64,000 nt of DNA from Alphaproteobacteria bacterium. Its GTDB lineage: Bacteria; Pseudomonadota; Alphaproteobacteria; Sphingomonadales; Kordiimonadaceae. The notes under the pieces were generated by a model. The model saw nothing but the letters and a program-made list of their open reading frames with translations, did no database searches and was not told the origin of the DNA. Below, piece after piece: positions 54,997-63,679 of this stretch. The stretch lies in contig SBGU01000005.1 of the NCBI GenBank assembly GCA_006226495.1, positions 1 through 64,000 on the forward strand. The letters are read 5' to 3'. Made by a program: the position numbers and the translations under genes. Position 1 is the first letter of the stretch, and the number at the start of each line of letters is the position of its first letter.

Positions 54997-57126
54997 CTAA
55001 AGACCCTGGGCAATCAGGATTTCGGTGGCAAGCGCGCGGGCTTCGGATTCGAAACCTGCGGTGCGCAGGGTGGCAACCAGCGAACCGGCCAGCGACGGCG
55101 ACACATGCTGCGGGCCAGATGCCATCAGCTTCAGGGCCGCCTTCAAGACGGCCGGGCGGTCGCCTTCGTGTGCCGCCACCAGCATGCGGCGCCACAGCGC
55201 GGCGGATGGTGCTGCCAGGGGGCCCGCCAAAGAGTCCGGCTGTTCAAAACTGCCGTCACCGGCTTCAAGCCAGCCCCAGGCGTCTTCGGGCACCGTGTCG
55301 CCCATGCCGTCCAGAAGGCTGAACAGCAGGTTGGCGCGGGCAAAACGCGCGGGATTGCCTTCCTGCGCCTGCCACCAGAGGCTGAGGCGTTCGGGCGTCA
55401 CCTCGGGTACCGTGTCCCCCATGGCAATGCGCATCAAGGGCCAGGTGCGCACAAGCGTGCCATCCAGCGCCGCGTTGGCGCCGGGCGGCGTGGTGCGCAT
55501 CAGGCGGAACCAGTCGCCCTTGCCCCGGTCGGCGGCATCCAGGGCGGCGGCGCGCGCCAGCACGGGTGCCCCCGCCGCCATGTCGGGTGCGGCGACCATA
55601 TCGGCAGTCAAACGGTACAGGCCCGGCCCTTCGGCCAGCACACGACCAAGCCTCACCGCCCGGGCCCAGGCTTCATCAAGGGCGGCCAGCCGGCGCGCGC
55701 CATCGGGGTCGGCGGCGGCGGTGTGCGCCAGTTCGATATCGGTCAGGAAACTTGTGTCTTCGGCCATGTCGGCATCCGCCACCGGCACGGGGGCCGCGCC
55801 CGCGGCGTCAAACGCGCGCACAAAATCGGCAAACTGCCTGCCGCCCAGCCAGCCCTGGTCCAGGGACCGGGCCACAAGGTCGGCCTTGGCCGATTTGTCG
55901 ATGCCCGGCAATGCCAGCATCAGGCCCACAGCCAGCGGGTTCACGTCATCGAGCGCCAGCGCCGGCACCTTCACTTTGGCAAGCCGTGCCATCGTGGCTT
56001 CCAGAAGGTCGACCCTGAGGTTCGACCCCAGGGTCGCCGCCGCCGGCAGCACTGAGCCGGGCGCCTGTTCGGCCTCGATCAAAATCTGGTCGATCAACTG
56101 GTAGAAGGTCGGCTGGATTTCGGTCAGTTCCTCGAGAATCCCGAGTTGGAAATCGACACCCTGCCGGTCGCCGCGCGCGGCGCGGCAGAAAGCGGCCATG
56201 CGCACCCAGTAGGGGTCGCTGTCGTTGGCCCGCACCGCTTCAGACAGCGCGCAGGCATCGGGCAGACGGCCCTGGATCAGGTGGGCGTTGGTGATATGAC
56301 GGGCAATGGCTGTCCAGTCCCGGTCCTGGGGCAGGCGTTCCACCAGCGCGACATAGCCTTCGGTGTCGCCCAGTTTTTCAAGGATATCGAGACGGGCCTC
56401 GATGAATGCCACAACATCCTGGTCGCCTTCGGGCGCCGGCAGGTTCATGCCGGACCGCACCAGGCGGCTGGCGATGGCACGGCCTTCGGGCGAGCGTGCG
56501 GCACCGGCCACAGCTTGCAGGGTGTCGATAACGTCTGCACGGCTGTAGCCCTGCCACAGCACACGCGCGAACGCTTCACCCGCCGCCAGCGCACCGATGC
56601 CCGATGCATCAAGGCTCGCAAGGCTGCCTTCCTGGTAACTGTCTTCGGTATAGGCGTTTGCATCGGTCGCGGCATCAAGGTCCGGCAGGGTGTCCGACAG
56701 GTTTTCAGGCGCGGTCATGCCCTCGCCCGCCGTGTCCTGCGCCGCCGTATCCTGCACCGTCGTATCCTGCACTGGCGCCCCTTCAACCGGGACCGGCTGG
56801 CCCGTGGCAGCAGTGCCATCGGGGGCCATGGTTTCAGGGGCCGGCGGCACGCTCAGGCTGCCGGGCGCCAGATAGGGCTGGGGCAAAATGCTTCGGGGCG
56901 CACCGATGGCCGGACCTTCCTGGCGCTTCAGCCGGGGCGCGGTGCCCAGATAATAGGTACCGCGGGCTTTGGCTTGCGCCTTCGCGGCTTCGGCTGCCGC
57001 TTTTTCCTCGGCTGCCTTTTTGTCTTCGGGCGGGGTTTCCTGTTGCGCAAAAGCGGGCACAGCCACCAGCATCAGGGCGGCGGACGCCAGCAGCCGGGCG
57101 CGCCGGCCAATGGTCAAAAGGCGCAT
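54997..57126 (-). CDS. large secreted protein of unknown function
   Basis: The 709-residue protein starts MRLLTIGRRARLLASAALMLVAVPAFAQ, a clean signal peptide. An Ala/Lys/Glu segment follows, then a Pro/Thr-rich linker with VQDTTVQDTAAQDTAGEG repeats to about residue 145, then a long all-helical domain rich in Ala and Leu to the end (VIDTLQAVAGAARSPEGRAIASRLVRSGMNLPAP, LEKLGDTEGYVALVERLP, LMASGPQHVSPSLAGSLVATLRTAGFESEARALATEIL), which looks like a TPR or Sel1-like solenoid. Alphaproteobacteria often have such a gene between xerD and aroK. Function unknown. The start lies one base after the stop of a 46-residue membrane protein gene, so translation is probably coupled; an ATG at 57147 would overlap that gene. 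Confidence 0.8.
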   Translation of the reverse strand: MRLLTIGRRARLLASAALMLVAVPAFAQQETPPEDKKAAEEKAAAEAAKAQAKARGTYYLGTAPRLKRQEGPAIGAPRSILPQPYLAPGSLSVPPAPETMAPDGTAATGQPVPVEGAPVQDTTVQDTAAQDTAGEGMTAPENLSDTLPDLDAATDANAYTEDSYQEGSLASLDASGIGALAAGEAFARVLWQGYSRADVIDTLQAVAGAARSPEGRAIASRLVRSGMNLPAPEGDQDVVAFIEARLDILEKLGDTEGYVALVERLPQDRDWTAIARHITNAHLIQGRLPDACALSEAVRANDSDPYWVRMAAFCRAARGDRQGVDFQLGILEELTEIQPTFYQLIDQILIEAEQAPGSVLPAAATLGSNLRVDLLEATMARLAKVKVPALALDDVNPLAVGLMLALPGIDKSAKADLVARSLDQGWLGGRQFADFVRAFDAAGAAPVPVADADMAEDTSFLTDIELAHTAAADPDGARRLAALDEAWARAVRLGRVLAEGPGLYRLTADMVAAPDMAAGAPVLARAAALDAADRGKGDWFRLMRTTPPGANAALDGTLVRTWPLMRIAMGDTVPEVTPERLSLWWQAQEGNPARFARANLLFSLLDGMGDTVPEDAWGWLEAGDGSFEQPDSLAGPLAAPSAALWRRMLVAAHEGDRPAVLKAALKLMASGPQHVSPSLAGSLVATLRTAGFESEARALATEILIAQGL

Positions 57127-57127
57127 G

Positions 57128-57268
57128 TCAGGACGGGAAGCGGTCATTGCTCAGGGTCTTGGTCACTTCCTCGGACGGTGCCGGGATATCCCAGGTCAAC
57201 AGGAAGATGCCGCCACCCACAACAACCAGGGCGCCAACAAGCAGCAGAATTCGCGTCAGTTTCGACAT
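57128..57268 (-). CDS. 46-residue single-pass membrane protein
   Basis: A short gene with a good binding site (AAGGAT, 5 bases before the ATG) encodes MSKLTRILLLVGALVVVGG followed by IFLLTWDIPAPSEEVTKTLSNDRFPS. It has one hydrophobic helix at about 6-26 and a polar C-terminal tail probably in the periplasm. The WDIPAPSEEVTKTL segment looks conserved-protein-like rather than random. It sits directly before the large secreted protein gene with a one-base gap, so the two may act together in the envelope. It diverges from aroK. Confidence 0.8.
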   Translation of the reverse strand: MSKLTRILLLVGALVVVGGGIFLLTWDIPAPSEEVTKTLSNDRFPS

Positions 57269-57535
57269 GAAAGATCCTTCTATTCCCTTGTGCCGGCCCG
57301 CGCCCCGCATGGGCGGCACAGACCCTGCCTGCCCCGAGTTATAGGATGCAGGCACCGCCAAGTCCAGACACCGGTACATGTGGCGGGAAACTTCGCAACC
57401 GAACCGGCGCGGCAGGACCGGGGCCTTTGGCCGAAAGTCGACAGTCGGCGCGCTTTTGGGCGGAATTAAGGAACAAAGCAGATGGTTTCATACAAAAGCA
57501 TTGGCTTGGGCAATTGCCCCGGCTAAACAGGCCCT

Positions 57536-58138
57536 ATGTCGCACGATGATGACACATTCGAAGACGAACACGACACCGGCCACGCTGAACCCTGGCGCGG
57601 CCGCACCATCGTGCTTGTCGGGCTGATGGGTGCCGGCAAGACCACGGTTGGCCGCCGGCTGGCGCGCCGGCTTCGGCTGCCCTTTGTCGACAGCGACCAG
57701 GAAATCGAAAAAGCCGCCGGCATGTCGGTGGCCGAGATTTTCGAGAATTTTGGCGAAAGCGAATTCCGGTCAGGCGAACGGCGCGTGATCAGCCGGCTTC
57801 TGGACGGCAATCCCCAGGTGGTGGCCACCGGCGGCGGCGCCTTCGTGAATAACGAGACCCGCGCGCTCATCAAGGAACGTGGTCTTTCCGTGTGGCTGGA
57901 TGCCGATATCGAAACCCTGGTCGAACGCACCAGCCGGCGCGATACCCGCCCGCTTTTGAAACAGGGCGACCCGAAGGCGATCCTGACCCGGCTGGCCAAC
58001 GAACGCGCGCCCTTTTATGCCGAAGCCGACCTGAAGGTAACCTCGAGCGCCGGCCCGCATGACAATGTGGTCGGTTCGGTCATCGACGCGCTGCTGGCCT
58101 ATGAGAAATCCACCGAACAGGAAGAAACCCCGTCATGA
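57536..58138 (+). CDS. aroK: shikimate kinase
   Basis: AroK phosphorylates shikimate with ATP in aromatic amino-acid synthesis. The 200-residue protein has Walker A GLMGAGKTTVGRRLA, the shikimate-binding DSDQEIEKAAG, the EFRSGERRV segment, GGGAF (substrate glycine loop), and the lid arginine in SRRDTRPLL. An acidic N-terminal extension of about 20 residues (MSHDDDTFEDEHDTGHAE) is extra to the core enzyme. Its stop codon overlaps the aroB start as ATGA, indicating coupling. Confidence 0.96.
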   Translation: MSHDDDTFEDEHDTGHAEPWRGRTIVLVGLMGAGKTTVGRRLARRLRLPFVDSDQEIEKAAGMSVAEIFENFGESEFRSGERRVISRLLDGNPQVVATGGGAFVNNETRALIKERGLSVWLDADIETLVERTSRRDTRPLLKQGDPKAILTRLANERAPFYAEADLKVTSSAGPHDNVVGSVIDALLAYEKSTEQEETPS

Positions 58139-59256
58139 CCGACCTGCCCGCCGACACCGCAACCGTGCATGTGCCGCTTGGCGACCGGGCCTATGATATC
58201 CTGATCGGCGACGGCCTTCTGGCCCGGCTGGGCGAGCTGGTGAAACCGGTGATCCGGCGGCCGCGTGTCGCCATCGTCACCGACGAGACGGTGGCGCCCC
58301 TGTATCTGGAGGCCGCGACCCGGTCGCTCACCGCCGCGGGCATCCGCACCGACCATGTGATCCTGCCCGCCGGTGAAGCCACCAAAAGCTGGGACCGGTT
58401 CGGCGAGCTGACGGGCAGCCTGCTGGCGCTTGGCCTTGAACGCAAGGATACCCTGATCGCGCTGGGCGGCGGCGTTGTGGGCGATATCACCGGTTTTGCG
58501 GCGGCCGTGCTCAGGCGCGGCATGGATTTCATCCAGGTGCCGACCACCCTCTTGGCCCAGGTCGACAGTTCGGTGGGCGGCAAGACCGGCATCAACACGG
58601 CTTTCGGCAAGAACCTGATTGGCGCCTTCCACCAGCCGAACCGGGTGATCATCGACCTGGCGTTTCTCGACACCCTGCCGGTCAGGGAATTGCAGGCGGG
58701 CTATGCCGAGGTGGTGAAATATGGCCTGATCGACGACCCGGAATTCTTCGAGTGGCTGGAAGAAAACGGTGCCCGGCTTCGGACCGGCGACCGCGCGGCG
58801 CAGGCCTATGCGATCCGGAAAAGCTGTGAAGCCAAGGCCCGCATCGTGGCCGAGGACGAACGCGAAAGCGGCAAACGTGCGCTTCTGAACCTGGGCCATA
58901 CCTTCGGCCATGCACTTGAAGCCGAATGCGGGTACGACGGCACCCTGTTGCACGGTGAAGGTGTTGCCATCGGCATGGCCATGGCGCTCGACCTTTCCGC
59001 CCGTATGGGCATCGCCGACAAGGCCGATCACGACCGCTATCTCGCGCACCTTCAGGGTGTGAACATGATGGGCCGCGCCGCCCAGATAAAAAAACCGATG
59101 CAGGCCGATGTGCTTGTCGCCCATATGGCGCAGGACAAGAAGGTGGACGCGGGCCAGATCACTTTCATCCTGGGGCCAATCGGCGGCGCACGCACGGTTC
59201 GGGGCGTGGACCTTGATCTTGTGCGTGCGGTTCTGCATGATTCGCTGGCCGGATAA
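58135..59256 (+). CDS. aroB: 3-dehydroquinate synthase
   Basis: AroB converts DAHP to 3-dehydroquinate with NAD and a divalent metal, the second step of the shikimate pathway. The 373-residue protein shows the NAD loop LGGGVVGDITGFAAAVLRRGMDFIQVPTTLLAQVDSSVGGKTGIN, the substrate segment GYAEVVKYGLI, and metal-binding residues in LNLGHTFGHALEAE and LLHGEGVAIGM. It overlaps aroK by four bases and is followed after 26 bases by the CorC gene, the common aroK-aroB-CorC order. Confidence 0.97.
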   Translation: MTDLPADTATVHVPLGDRAYDILIGDGLLARLGELVKPVIRRPRVAIVTDETVAPLYLEAATRSLTAAGIRTDHVILPAGEATKSWDRFGELTGSLLALGLERKDTLIALGGGVVGDITGFAAAVLRRGMDFIQVPTTLLAQVDSSVGGKTGINTAFGKNLIGAFHQPNRVIIDLAFLDTLPVRELQAGYAEVVKYGLIDDPEFFEWLEENGARLRTGDRAAQAYAIRKSCEAKARIVAEDERESGKRALLNLGHTFGHALEAECGYDGTLLHGEGVAIGMAMALDLSARMGIADKADHDRYLAHLQGVNMMGRAAQIKKPMQADVLVAHMAQDKKVDAGQITFILGPIGGARTVRGVDLDLVRAVLHDSLAG

Positions 59257-59282
59257 CACCCGGCCATAGGGGAGCTGTTACC

Positions 59283-60596
59283 ATGGAAGCCGCCAGCGCT
59301 GGCACCGAGCTGTTTTCCACCGATTTCTGGATCACCTCGGGCATCATCTTTGTTCTACTCTGCCTTTCCGGCATGTTCTCGGGCTCGGAAACCGCGCTGA
59401 CGGCGGCGTCGCGCGCGCGCATCCACCATTTGGCCAAATCGGGCGACAAACGCGCCGAACGGGTGTCGCGCCTGACCGACGACCCCGAACGGCTGATCGG
59501 CGCCATCTTGCTTGGCAACAACCTGGTCAACATCCTGGCGTCGGCCATGGCGACCAGCCTGTTCCTGAGCGTACTGGGCGAAAACGGCGTTTATTTCGCG
59601 ACCGCGGTGATGACCGCTTTGGTGCTGATCTTCTCGGAAGTGCTGCCCAAATCCTACGCCATCGCGAACCCGGACCGCACGGCCTTGTCTGTGGCCTTTT
59701 TCATCCAGATCATCGTCTCGCTGTTTGCGCCTGTGGTGGCGCTCGTGCAGAAGATCGTGCGTTTCACCCTGCGCATTTTCGGCATCGACATATCGAACGT
59801 CGAAAGTGTCTTGACCGCGCATGAGGAAATCCGCGGTGCCATCGACCTGCACCGGCAGGAAGGCGGCCTGGTGAAAGAAGACACCCGCATGCTGGGCTCG
59901 ATCCTCGACCTCGACGATGTCACCATCGAGGATGTGATGATCCACCGCAAGAACATGCAGGCCGTGGATGTGAACCTGTCGGCGGACGATATCATCACCA
60001 CGGTGGTCCGCAGCCCCTATACCCGCCTGCCGGTCTATGACGGCGACCCGGAAAATATCGTCGGCGTCCTGCACTCCAAGGACGTCCTGCGTGCGCTCCG
60101 CCGCGCCGGCGGGCAGATGAACCGCTTCAATGTCAAGCGCATCATGATCAAACCCTGGTTCGTGCCGGAGACCACCAGCCTCAAGGAACAGTTGAACGCC
60201 TTCCTCGAACGCAAGGTGCATTTTGCCCTCGTGGTCGATGAATATGGCGCCATCCAGGGGCTGGTGACGCTCGAGGATATCCTCGAGGAAATCGTCGGCG
60301 ACATCGCGGACGAGCATGATTTCGACGTGCCGGGCGTGCAGCCGCAGGCCGACGGCAGTGTCATCGTCGAAGGCACGGTCACGATCCGCGACCTCAATCG
60401 CATGTTCGAATGGCACCTGCCGGACGAAGAAGCCACCACCATCGCCGGCCTTGTCATCCATGAAGCCGAGACCATCCCGATTGTCGGCAAGGTCTTCATC
60501 TTCCATGGTTTCCAGTTCGAGGTGACGGCGCGGCGCCGCAACCAGGTGACGGGCTTGCGCGTGCGCAAGATCGCCAAGGCGACCAGCGAGGGTTAG
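59283..60596 (+). CDS. HlyC/CorC family transporter (DUF21-CBS-CorC_HlyC)
   Basis: The 437-residue membrane protein has a DUF21/CNNM transmembrane domain (about 15-190, with FSGSETALTAASRARIHHLA), two CBS domains (about 205-330, with PYTRLPVYDGDPENIVGVLHSKDVL and VDEYGAIQGLVTLEDILEEIVGDIADEHD), and a C-terminal CorC_HlyC domain (about 345-430). CNNM/CorC proteins export magnesium in exchange for sodium; assignment to magnesium rests on the family. It is co-directional with aroB. Its stop overlaps that of the convergent LytTR gene in TTAG. Confidence 0.92.
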   Translation: MEAASAGTELFSTDFWITSGIIFVLLCLSGMFSGSETALTAASRARIHHLAKSGDKRAERVSRLTDDPERLIGAILLGNNLVNILASAMATSLFLSVLGENGVYFATAVMTALVLIFSEVLPKSYAIANPDRTALSVAFFIQIIVSLFAPVVALVQKIVRFTLRIFGIDISNVESVLTAHEEIRGAIDLHRQEGGLVKEDTRMLGSILDLDDVTIEDVMIHRKNMQAVDVNLSADDIITTVVRSPYTRLPVYDGDPENIVGVLHSKDVLRALRRAGGQMNRFNVKRIMIKPWFVPETTSLKEQLNAFLERKVHFALVVDEYGAIQGLVTLEDILEEIVGDIADEHDFDVPGVQPQADGSVIVEGTVTIRDLNRMFEWHLPDEEATTIAGLVIHEAETIPIVGKVFIFHGFQFEVTARRRNQVTGLRVRKIAKATSEG

Positions 60597-61492
60597 GCTT
60601 CCGCGCCCACATCTGCGCCTTCCGCTGCACCCTCTGGCAGGAAGGCCGACAGGTTGGCGAGATAGGTTTTCGACACCGGCACCCGCGCACCCGACCTCAG
60701 GGTCACCTGATGGCGGCGGCCCTCCTTCGTCACCCGGTCGACGGCCGAAAAGGCCACCCACCAGGACCGGTGCACCTGCGCGCCCGGATAGGCGCCCAGT
60801 TCGTCAATCGCGTCGGAGAGGCGCATGAACAACAGGGTATCGCCCCGCGCCGTGTGTGCGCGCACATAATGGTCTTCCATCGACAGGTGGCTCAGCTCCT
60901 TGCCGATACTGTCCGGCAGGCGCCGCAGGAACAGGTGCCCGGCTTCGGCCCGGTAGGCTGGTGCGGGTTCGGCCACCGGCACCGCCGGCGCATAATGGCC
61001 AAGTGCCAAACTGATATTGCCGAACACCAGCACCACGATCGCCAGCACATGCAGGTACCAGATCACATAACCAAGCGGCACCGAGCCGACAAAAATCACC
61101 GTCTCGTCGGAGAGGAACCGCATCAGCGCCTCAAGGCTGAAGGCGAACGAGACGCGCAGGCCAAAATAGATCGCCACATCGGCGGCGATGACAAACAGGA
61201 AAATCGGCACGGACAGCGCCGCCGCATAGGCCATGAACAAGGTGAGCGGCCCGTGCCCGCGCGCCACCAGGCGGGGCAGCACAAGGAACGCCACCGGCCG
61301 CGCGATCAGGAAACCGAACATCACCGACGACAGCCAGTAGGCATAGCGCCACAGGGGCGGCACCTGCACGCTGTCATAAGGCGCGATGACCCCCAGAATC
61401 AGGCCCCAGAACAGGAACCCGGCCCATTTGATGATGCGGGACCGCCGGTCGTCCGGCCGGGTCCAGAGGGTCAGGAGCTGTTCGCCTATCAT
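60593..61492 (-). CDS. membrane-bound LytTR transcriptional regulator
   Basis: The 299-residue protein has about four to six membrane helices in the first 185 residues (AGFLFWGLILGVIAPY, VAFLVLPRLV, LFMAYAAALSVPIFLFVIAADVAIYFGL, VIWYLHVLAIVVLVFGNISLALG) and a C-terminal LytTR DNA-binding domain at about 200-290 (LRRLPDSIGKELSHLSMEDHYVRAHTARGDTLLFMRLSDAIDEL, VHRSWWVAFSAVDRV). It lacks a receiver domain, so the membrane part probably senses a signal directly. It is divergent from a MipA/OmpV outer-membrane protein gene with 261 bases between, a likely target. Confidence 0.9.
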   Translation of the reverse strand: MIGEQLLTLWTRPDDRRSRIIKWAGFLFWGLILGVIAPYDSVQVPPLWRYAYWLSSVMFGFLIARPVAFLVLPRLVARGHGPLTLFMAYAAALSVPIFLFVIAADVAIYFGLRVSFAFSLEALMRFLSDETVIFVGSVPLGYVIWYLHVLAIVVLVFGNISLALGHYAPAVPVAEPAPAYRAEAGHLFLRRLPDSIGKELSHLSMEDHYVRAHTARGDTLLFMRLSDAIDELGAYPGAQVHRSWWVAFSAVDRVTKEGRRHQVTLRSGARVPVSKTYLANLSAFLPEGAAEGADVGAEA

Positions 61493-61753
61493 CGTCTGTC
61501 GTCGCTTTCGCCGCGTGTTTTGGCGCAGCCTAGCGAAAGCGCGCTTGCCATGCCAGCAGCCATTTCACGCGCGCCAGATTGCAGCGCAGATGCCACTGGT
61601 CCGACACCGGCAAATTCACGTAGCAAAAAGGCGCATTCGCGAAATTGCGCTTTCCAGCAGGCCGGCCATGCCCCCATTTGGGCGTCGCGGCCATGCCCCA
61701 TGATCCGGAAACCGGACAGCCGCACCCAACAGACCGCACACGAGGAGCTATCG

Positions 61754-62533
61754 ATGCGTTTGAGACTTTTACAGTTGAGTATGATGTCCGCCCTTGCCGC
61801 CACAATACCCGCCACGGCGCAGGACGACGAAAGCGGCCCCGCCGGCGGCCCGCCCAAATGGTCGGTGGGCGCGCTCGGGCTTTATTATGCCACGCCGTTC
61901 GCCGCCGAAGACGACCAGTATATGGCCGTGCCCTATGTCGCCTATCGCGGCGAGCGTTTTTTCATCGAAGGCACCGAGCTTGGTTTCCACCTGATGCAGC
62001 CGTCAGAGGACGCCGATATCGCCCTGTCGGTCGACCTGATCGCCGCCGCGCGCATGCAGCCCGGCAAAAGCCGCGACAAGGTGTCGGCCGACCTGGGCCT
62101 GCGCGCGCGCCTGGACGGCCCCTATGGCAGCGTGACCCTGACCGCGCTCCGCGACGTGACCGACACCTACAACGGCACCGAGCTGGCCGCCGCCTATGCC
62201 TATGATTTTGTCGTGGGCAACCGGCTGGTCCTGAGCCCGTCCATCGGCGTGAAATGGCAAAGCCGCAAGCTCGCGAACCATATGTGGGGCGTGACAGAGG
62301 CCCAGCATGACCGCATGGTCGAAAAGGGCGACACGGTCCTGCCCGTGTACCAGCTTTCCGGTTCGGTGCTGAATGTCGAAGCCGGGCTGACCGCCGTCTA
62401 CCGGCTGGCCGACAGTTGGACCCTGATCGGCTTCACCCAGGCGTCCCGGCTCGACAAGGACATCCGCGCCAATCCCGGCATCGACAAAAAACACGAACTG
62501 ACCATGGGCCTGGGCATCGCCTACAATTTCTGA
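61754..62533 (+). CDS. MipA/OmpV family outer-membrane protein
   Basis: The 259-residue protein has a signal peptide (MRLRLLQLSMMSALAATIPATAQ) and a beta-barrel that ends in Phe (GLGIAYNF). Conserved pieces are KWSVGALGLYYATPF, MAVPYVAYRGERFFIEG, GVKWQSRKLANHMWGVTEAQ, and LTAVYRLADSWTLIGFTQASRL, typical of the MipA/OmpV group (MltA-interacting or salt/osmolarity-linked proteins). GAGGAG stands six bases before the ATG. The frame is open back to 60710, but this is only the antisense of the LytTR gene. Adjacent regulator gene divergent. Confidence 0.9.
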   Translation: MRLRLLQLSMMSALAATIPATAQDDESGPAGGPPKWSVGALGLYYATPFAAEDDQYMAVPYVAYRGERFFIEGTELGFHLMQPSEDADIALSVDLIAAARMQPGKSRDKVSADLGLRARLDGPYGSVTLTALRDVTDTYNGTELAAAYAYDFVVGNRLVLSPSIGVKWQSRKLANHMWGVTEAQHDRMVEKGDTVLPVYQLSGSVLNVEAGLTAVYRLADSWTLIGFTQASRLDKDIRANPGIDKKHELTMGLGIAYNF

Positions 62534-62614
62534 GGCCCCGGCAACCGCGTGACCCCCAGACACAAGAACCAGCCACAAGAACCAGACCCGGGGCACGACA
62601 GCGAGAGATAACCC

Positions 62615-63244
62615 ATGAAAAAAATCCTGTACCTGGCCATGCTGCTGTCCGCCACCGGCGTGGCCATCGTTTCCTGGCGGTTTTTCTTCGGGGCCGACCC
62701 CGGCCAGCTTGTCGGGCAGCATTTTGCCAACAACCCCCTGGGCGCCTACCTGCATTTCCTGTTTTCGCCGCTCGCCTTGCTGATCGGCGGGCTGCAGTTT
62801 GCCCCGCGCCTCAGGGCCCGCCGCCCCCTGCTGCACCGGGGCGTGGGCTGGCTGTATGTGTTTTCCTGCATTCTGGGCGGCGTCGGGTCGCTGTTATTGG
62901 TCGCAAATTCGCCCTCGCCCGCCCTCGCCCTCATCGGGTTCCTGTGCCTGGGGGCCTTGTGGATCATCACCCCGGTCATGGCGCTTGTCGGCATTGCCGC
63001 GCGGGATATCGCCCGCCACCAGGCCTGGATGACCCGGTCCTATGCCCTGACCTTCGCCGCCGTGACCCTGCGTCTTTACCTGCCGCTGTTTTTTGCCCTG
63101 GCGGGCGAACGCTCGCATGAGCTGTTCGACACCGCCTACACGATCATCGCCTGGGCCTGCTGGCTGCCGAACCTCCTGCTGGCCGAGTGGCTGCTGGTAC
63201 GACCGCTGATGCGCCGGCGGCTGGCCATCGCGGCCCCGGTCTGA
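62615..63244 (+). CDS. DUF2306 family membrane protein
   Basis: The 209-residue protein has about six membrane helices (MKKILYLAMLLSATGVAIVSW, LHFLFSPLALLIGGLQF, GWLYVFSCILGGVGSLLLVANS, ALALIGFLCLGALWIITPVMALVG, TFAAVTLRLYLPLFFAL, IIAWACWLPNLLLAEWLLV) and the DUF2306 motifs HRGVGWLYVFSC and RHQAWMTRSYALTFAAVTLRLYLP with conserved His and Arg. Its job is unknown; heme-linked membrane proteins of similar layout exist, but I would not assign this. GCGAGAGATAA lies ahead of the ATG. It follows the MipA/OmpV gene by 81 bases and may be co-transcribed. Confidence 0.82.
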   Translation: MKKILYLAMLLSATGVAIVSWRFFFGADPGQLVGQHFANNPLGAYLHFLFSPLALLIGGLQFAPRLRARRPLLHRGVGWLYVFSCILGGVGSLLLVANSPSPALALIGFLCLGALWIITPVMALVGIAARDIARHQAWMTRSYALTFAAVTLRLYLPLFFALAGERSHELFDTAYTIIAWACWLPNLLLAEWLLVRPLMRRRLAIAAPV

Positions 63245-63262
63245 GGCCAAAAGGAGACAAAG

Positions 63263-63298
63263 AAAAACCCCCGGGACATGCCGTTCCCGGGGGGTTTC
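63263..63298. terminator. hairpin terminator after the DUF2306 gene, also toward the small basic protein gene
   Basis: AAACCCCCGGGA (63265-63276) pairs with TCCCGGGGGGTTT (63285-63297). The T tract is better on the minus strand (TTTTTCTTT), so it can end leftward transcripts from the small gene at 63419-63529 as well as the rightward one. Confidence 0.8.
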
Positions 63299-63418
63299 CA
63301 TTCTGATGTTGCGTCCGGCGTTTCCGTCGGCGCCACGGTGGGGGGCGGGGGACCCTGCCTCAGCCGCCGCGGCCCATGCGTCTATGCGTGGGGCGCTTCG
63401 GCAGGCACCAGGTCGACC

Positions 63419-63529
63419 TTATTTCTTGCCGCCCTTGGCCGGTGCAGGTTTCCCTGCCGGTTTGGCCGGGCCGGTGGATTTGGTGTTGGACGCAACAGAC
63501 ATCTTCGACGTTTTTTCAATCTTCGCCAT
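63419..63529 (-). CDS. 36-residue basic small protein
   Basis: This is a short reading frame that begins ATG at 63529 with AAGGA nine bases upstream and ends TAA at 63419. It starts MAKIEKTSKMSVASN and continues as a Lys/Pro/Ala/Gly-rich tail (KPAGKPAPAKGGKK), so it is strongly basic and probably disordered. I recognise no family. Composition is like histone-H1-type or ribosome-associated tails, which is only suggestive. It is flanked by a terminator on its 3' side and an A+T-rich gap (63530-63679) that could hold its promoter. Confidence 0.65.
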   Translation of the reverse strand: MAKIEKTSKMSVASNTKSTGPAKPAGKPAPAKGGKK

Positions 63530-63679
63530 GATCTTCGATCCTTCGAAAAGACCCCGATATTGGGGCCGCTTCATAATATGATTTGCACCCCATGGCCCAC
63601 AAGGTACCTAAGATAATTTCATGCATTTACGCCTGTGGCGGAAGTGTGGGGGAAATCACGACGATAGCGCCCCTTTCCT

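Noticed and set aside
60710-61753. Long plus-strand open frame leading into the MipA/OmpV gene (would make a 607-residue protein)
   Set aside because: This part is antisense to the LytTR gene and its translation is His/Gln/Arg-rich and non-family. A clear GAGGAG and signal peptide set the start at 61754.
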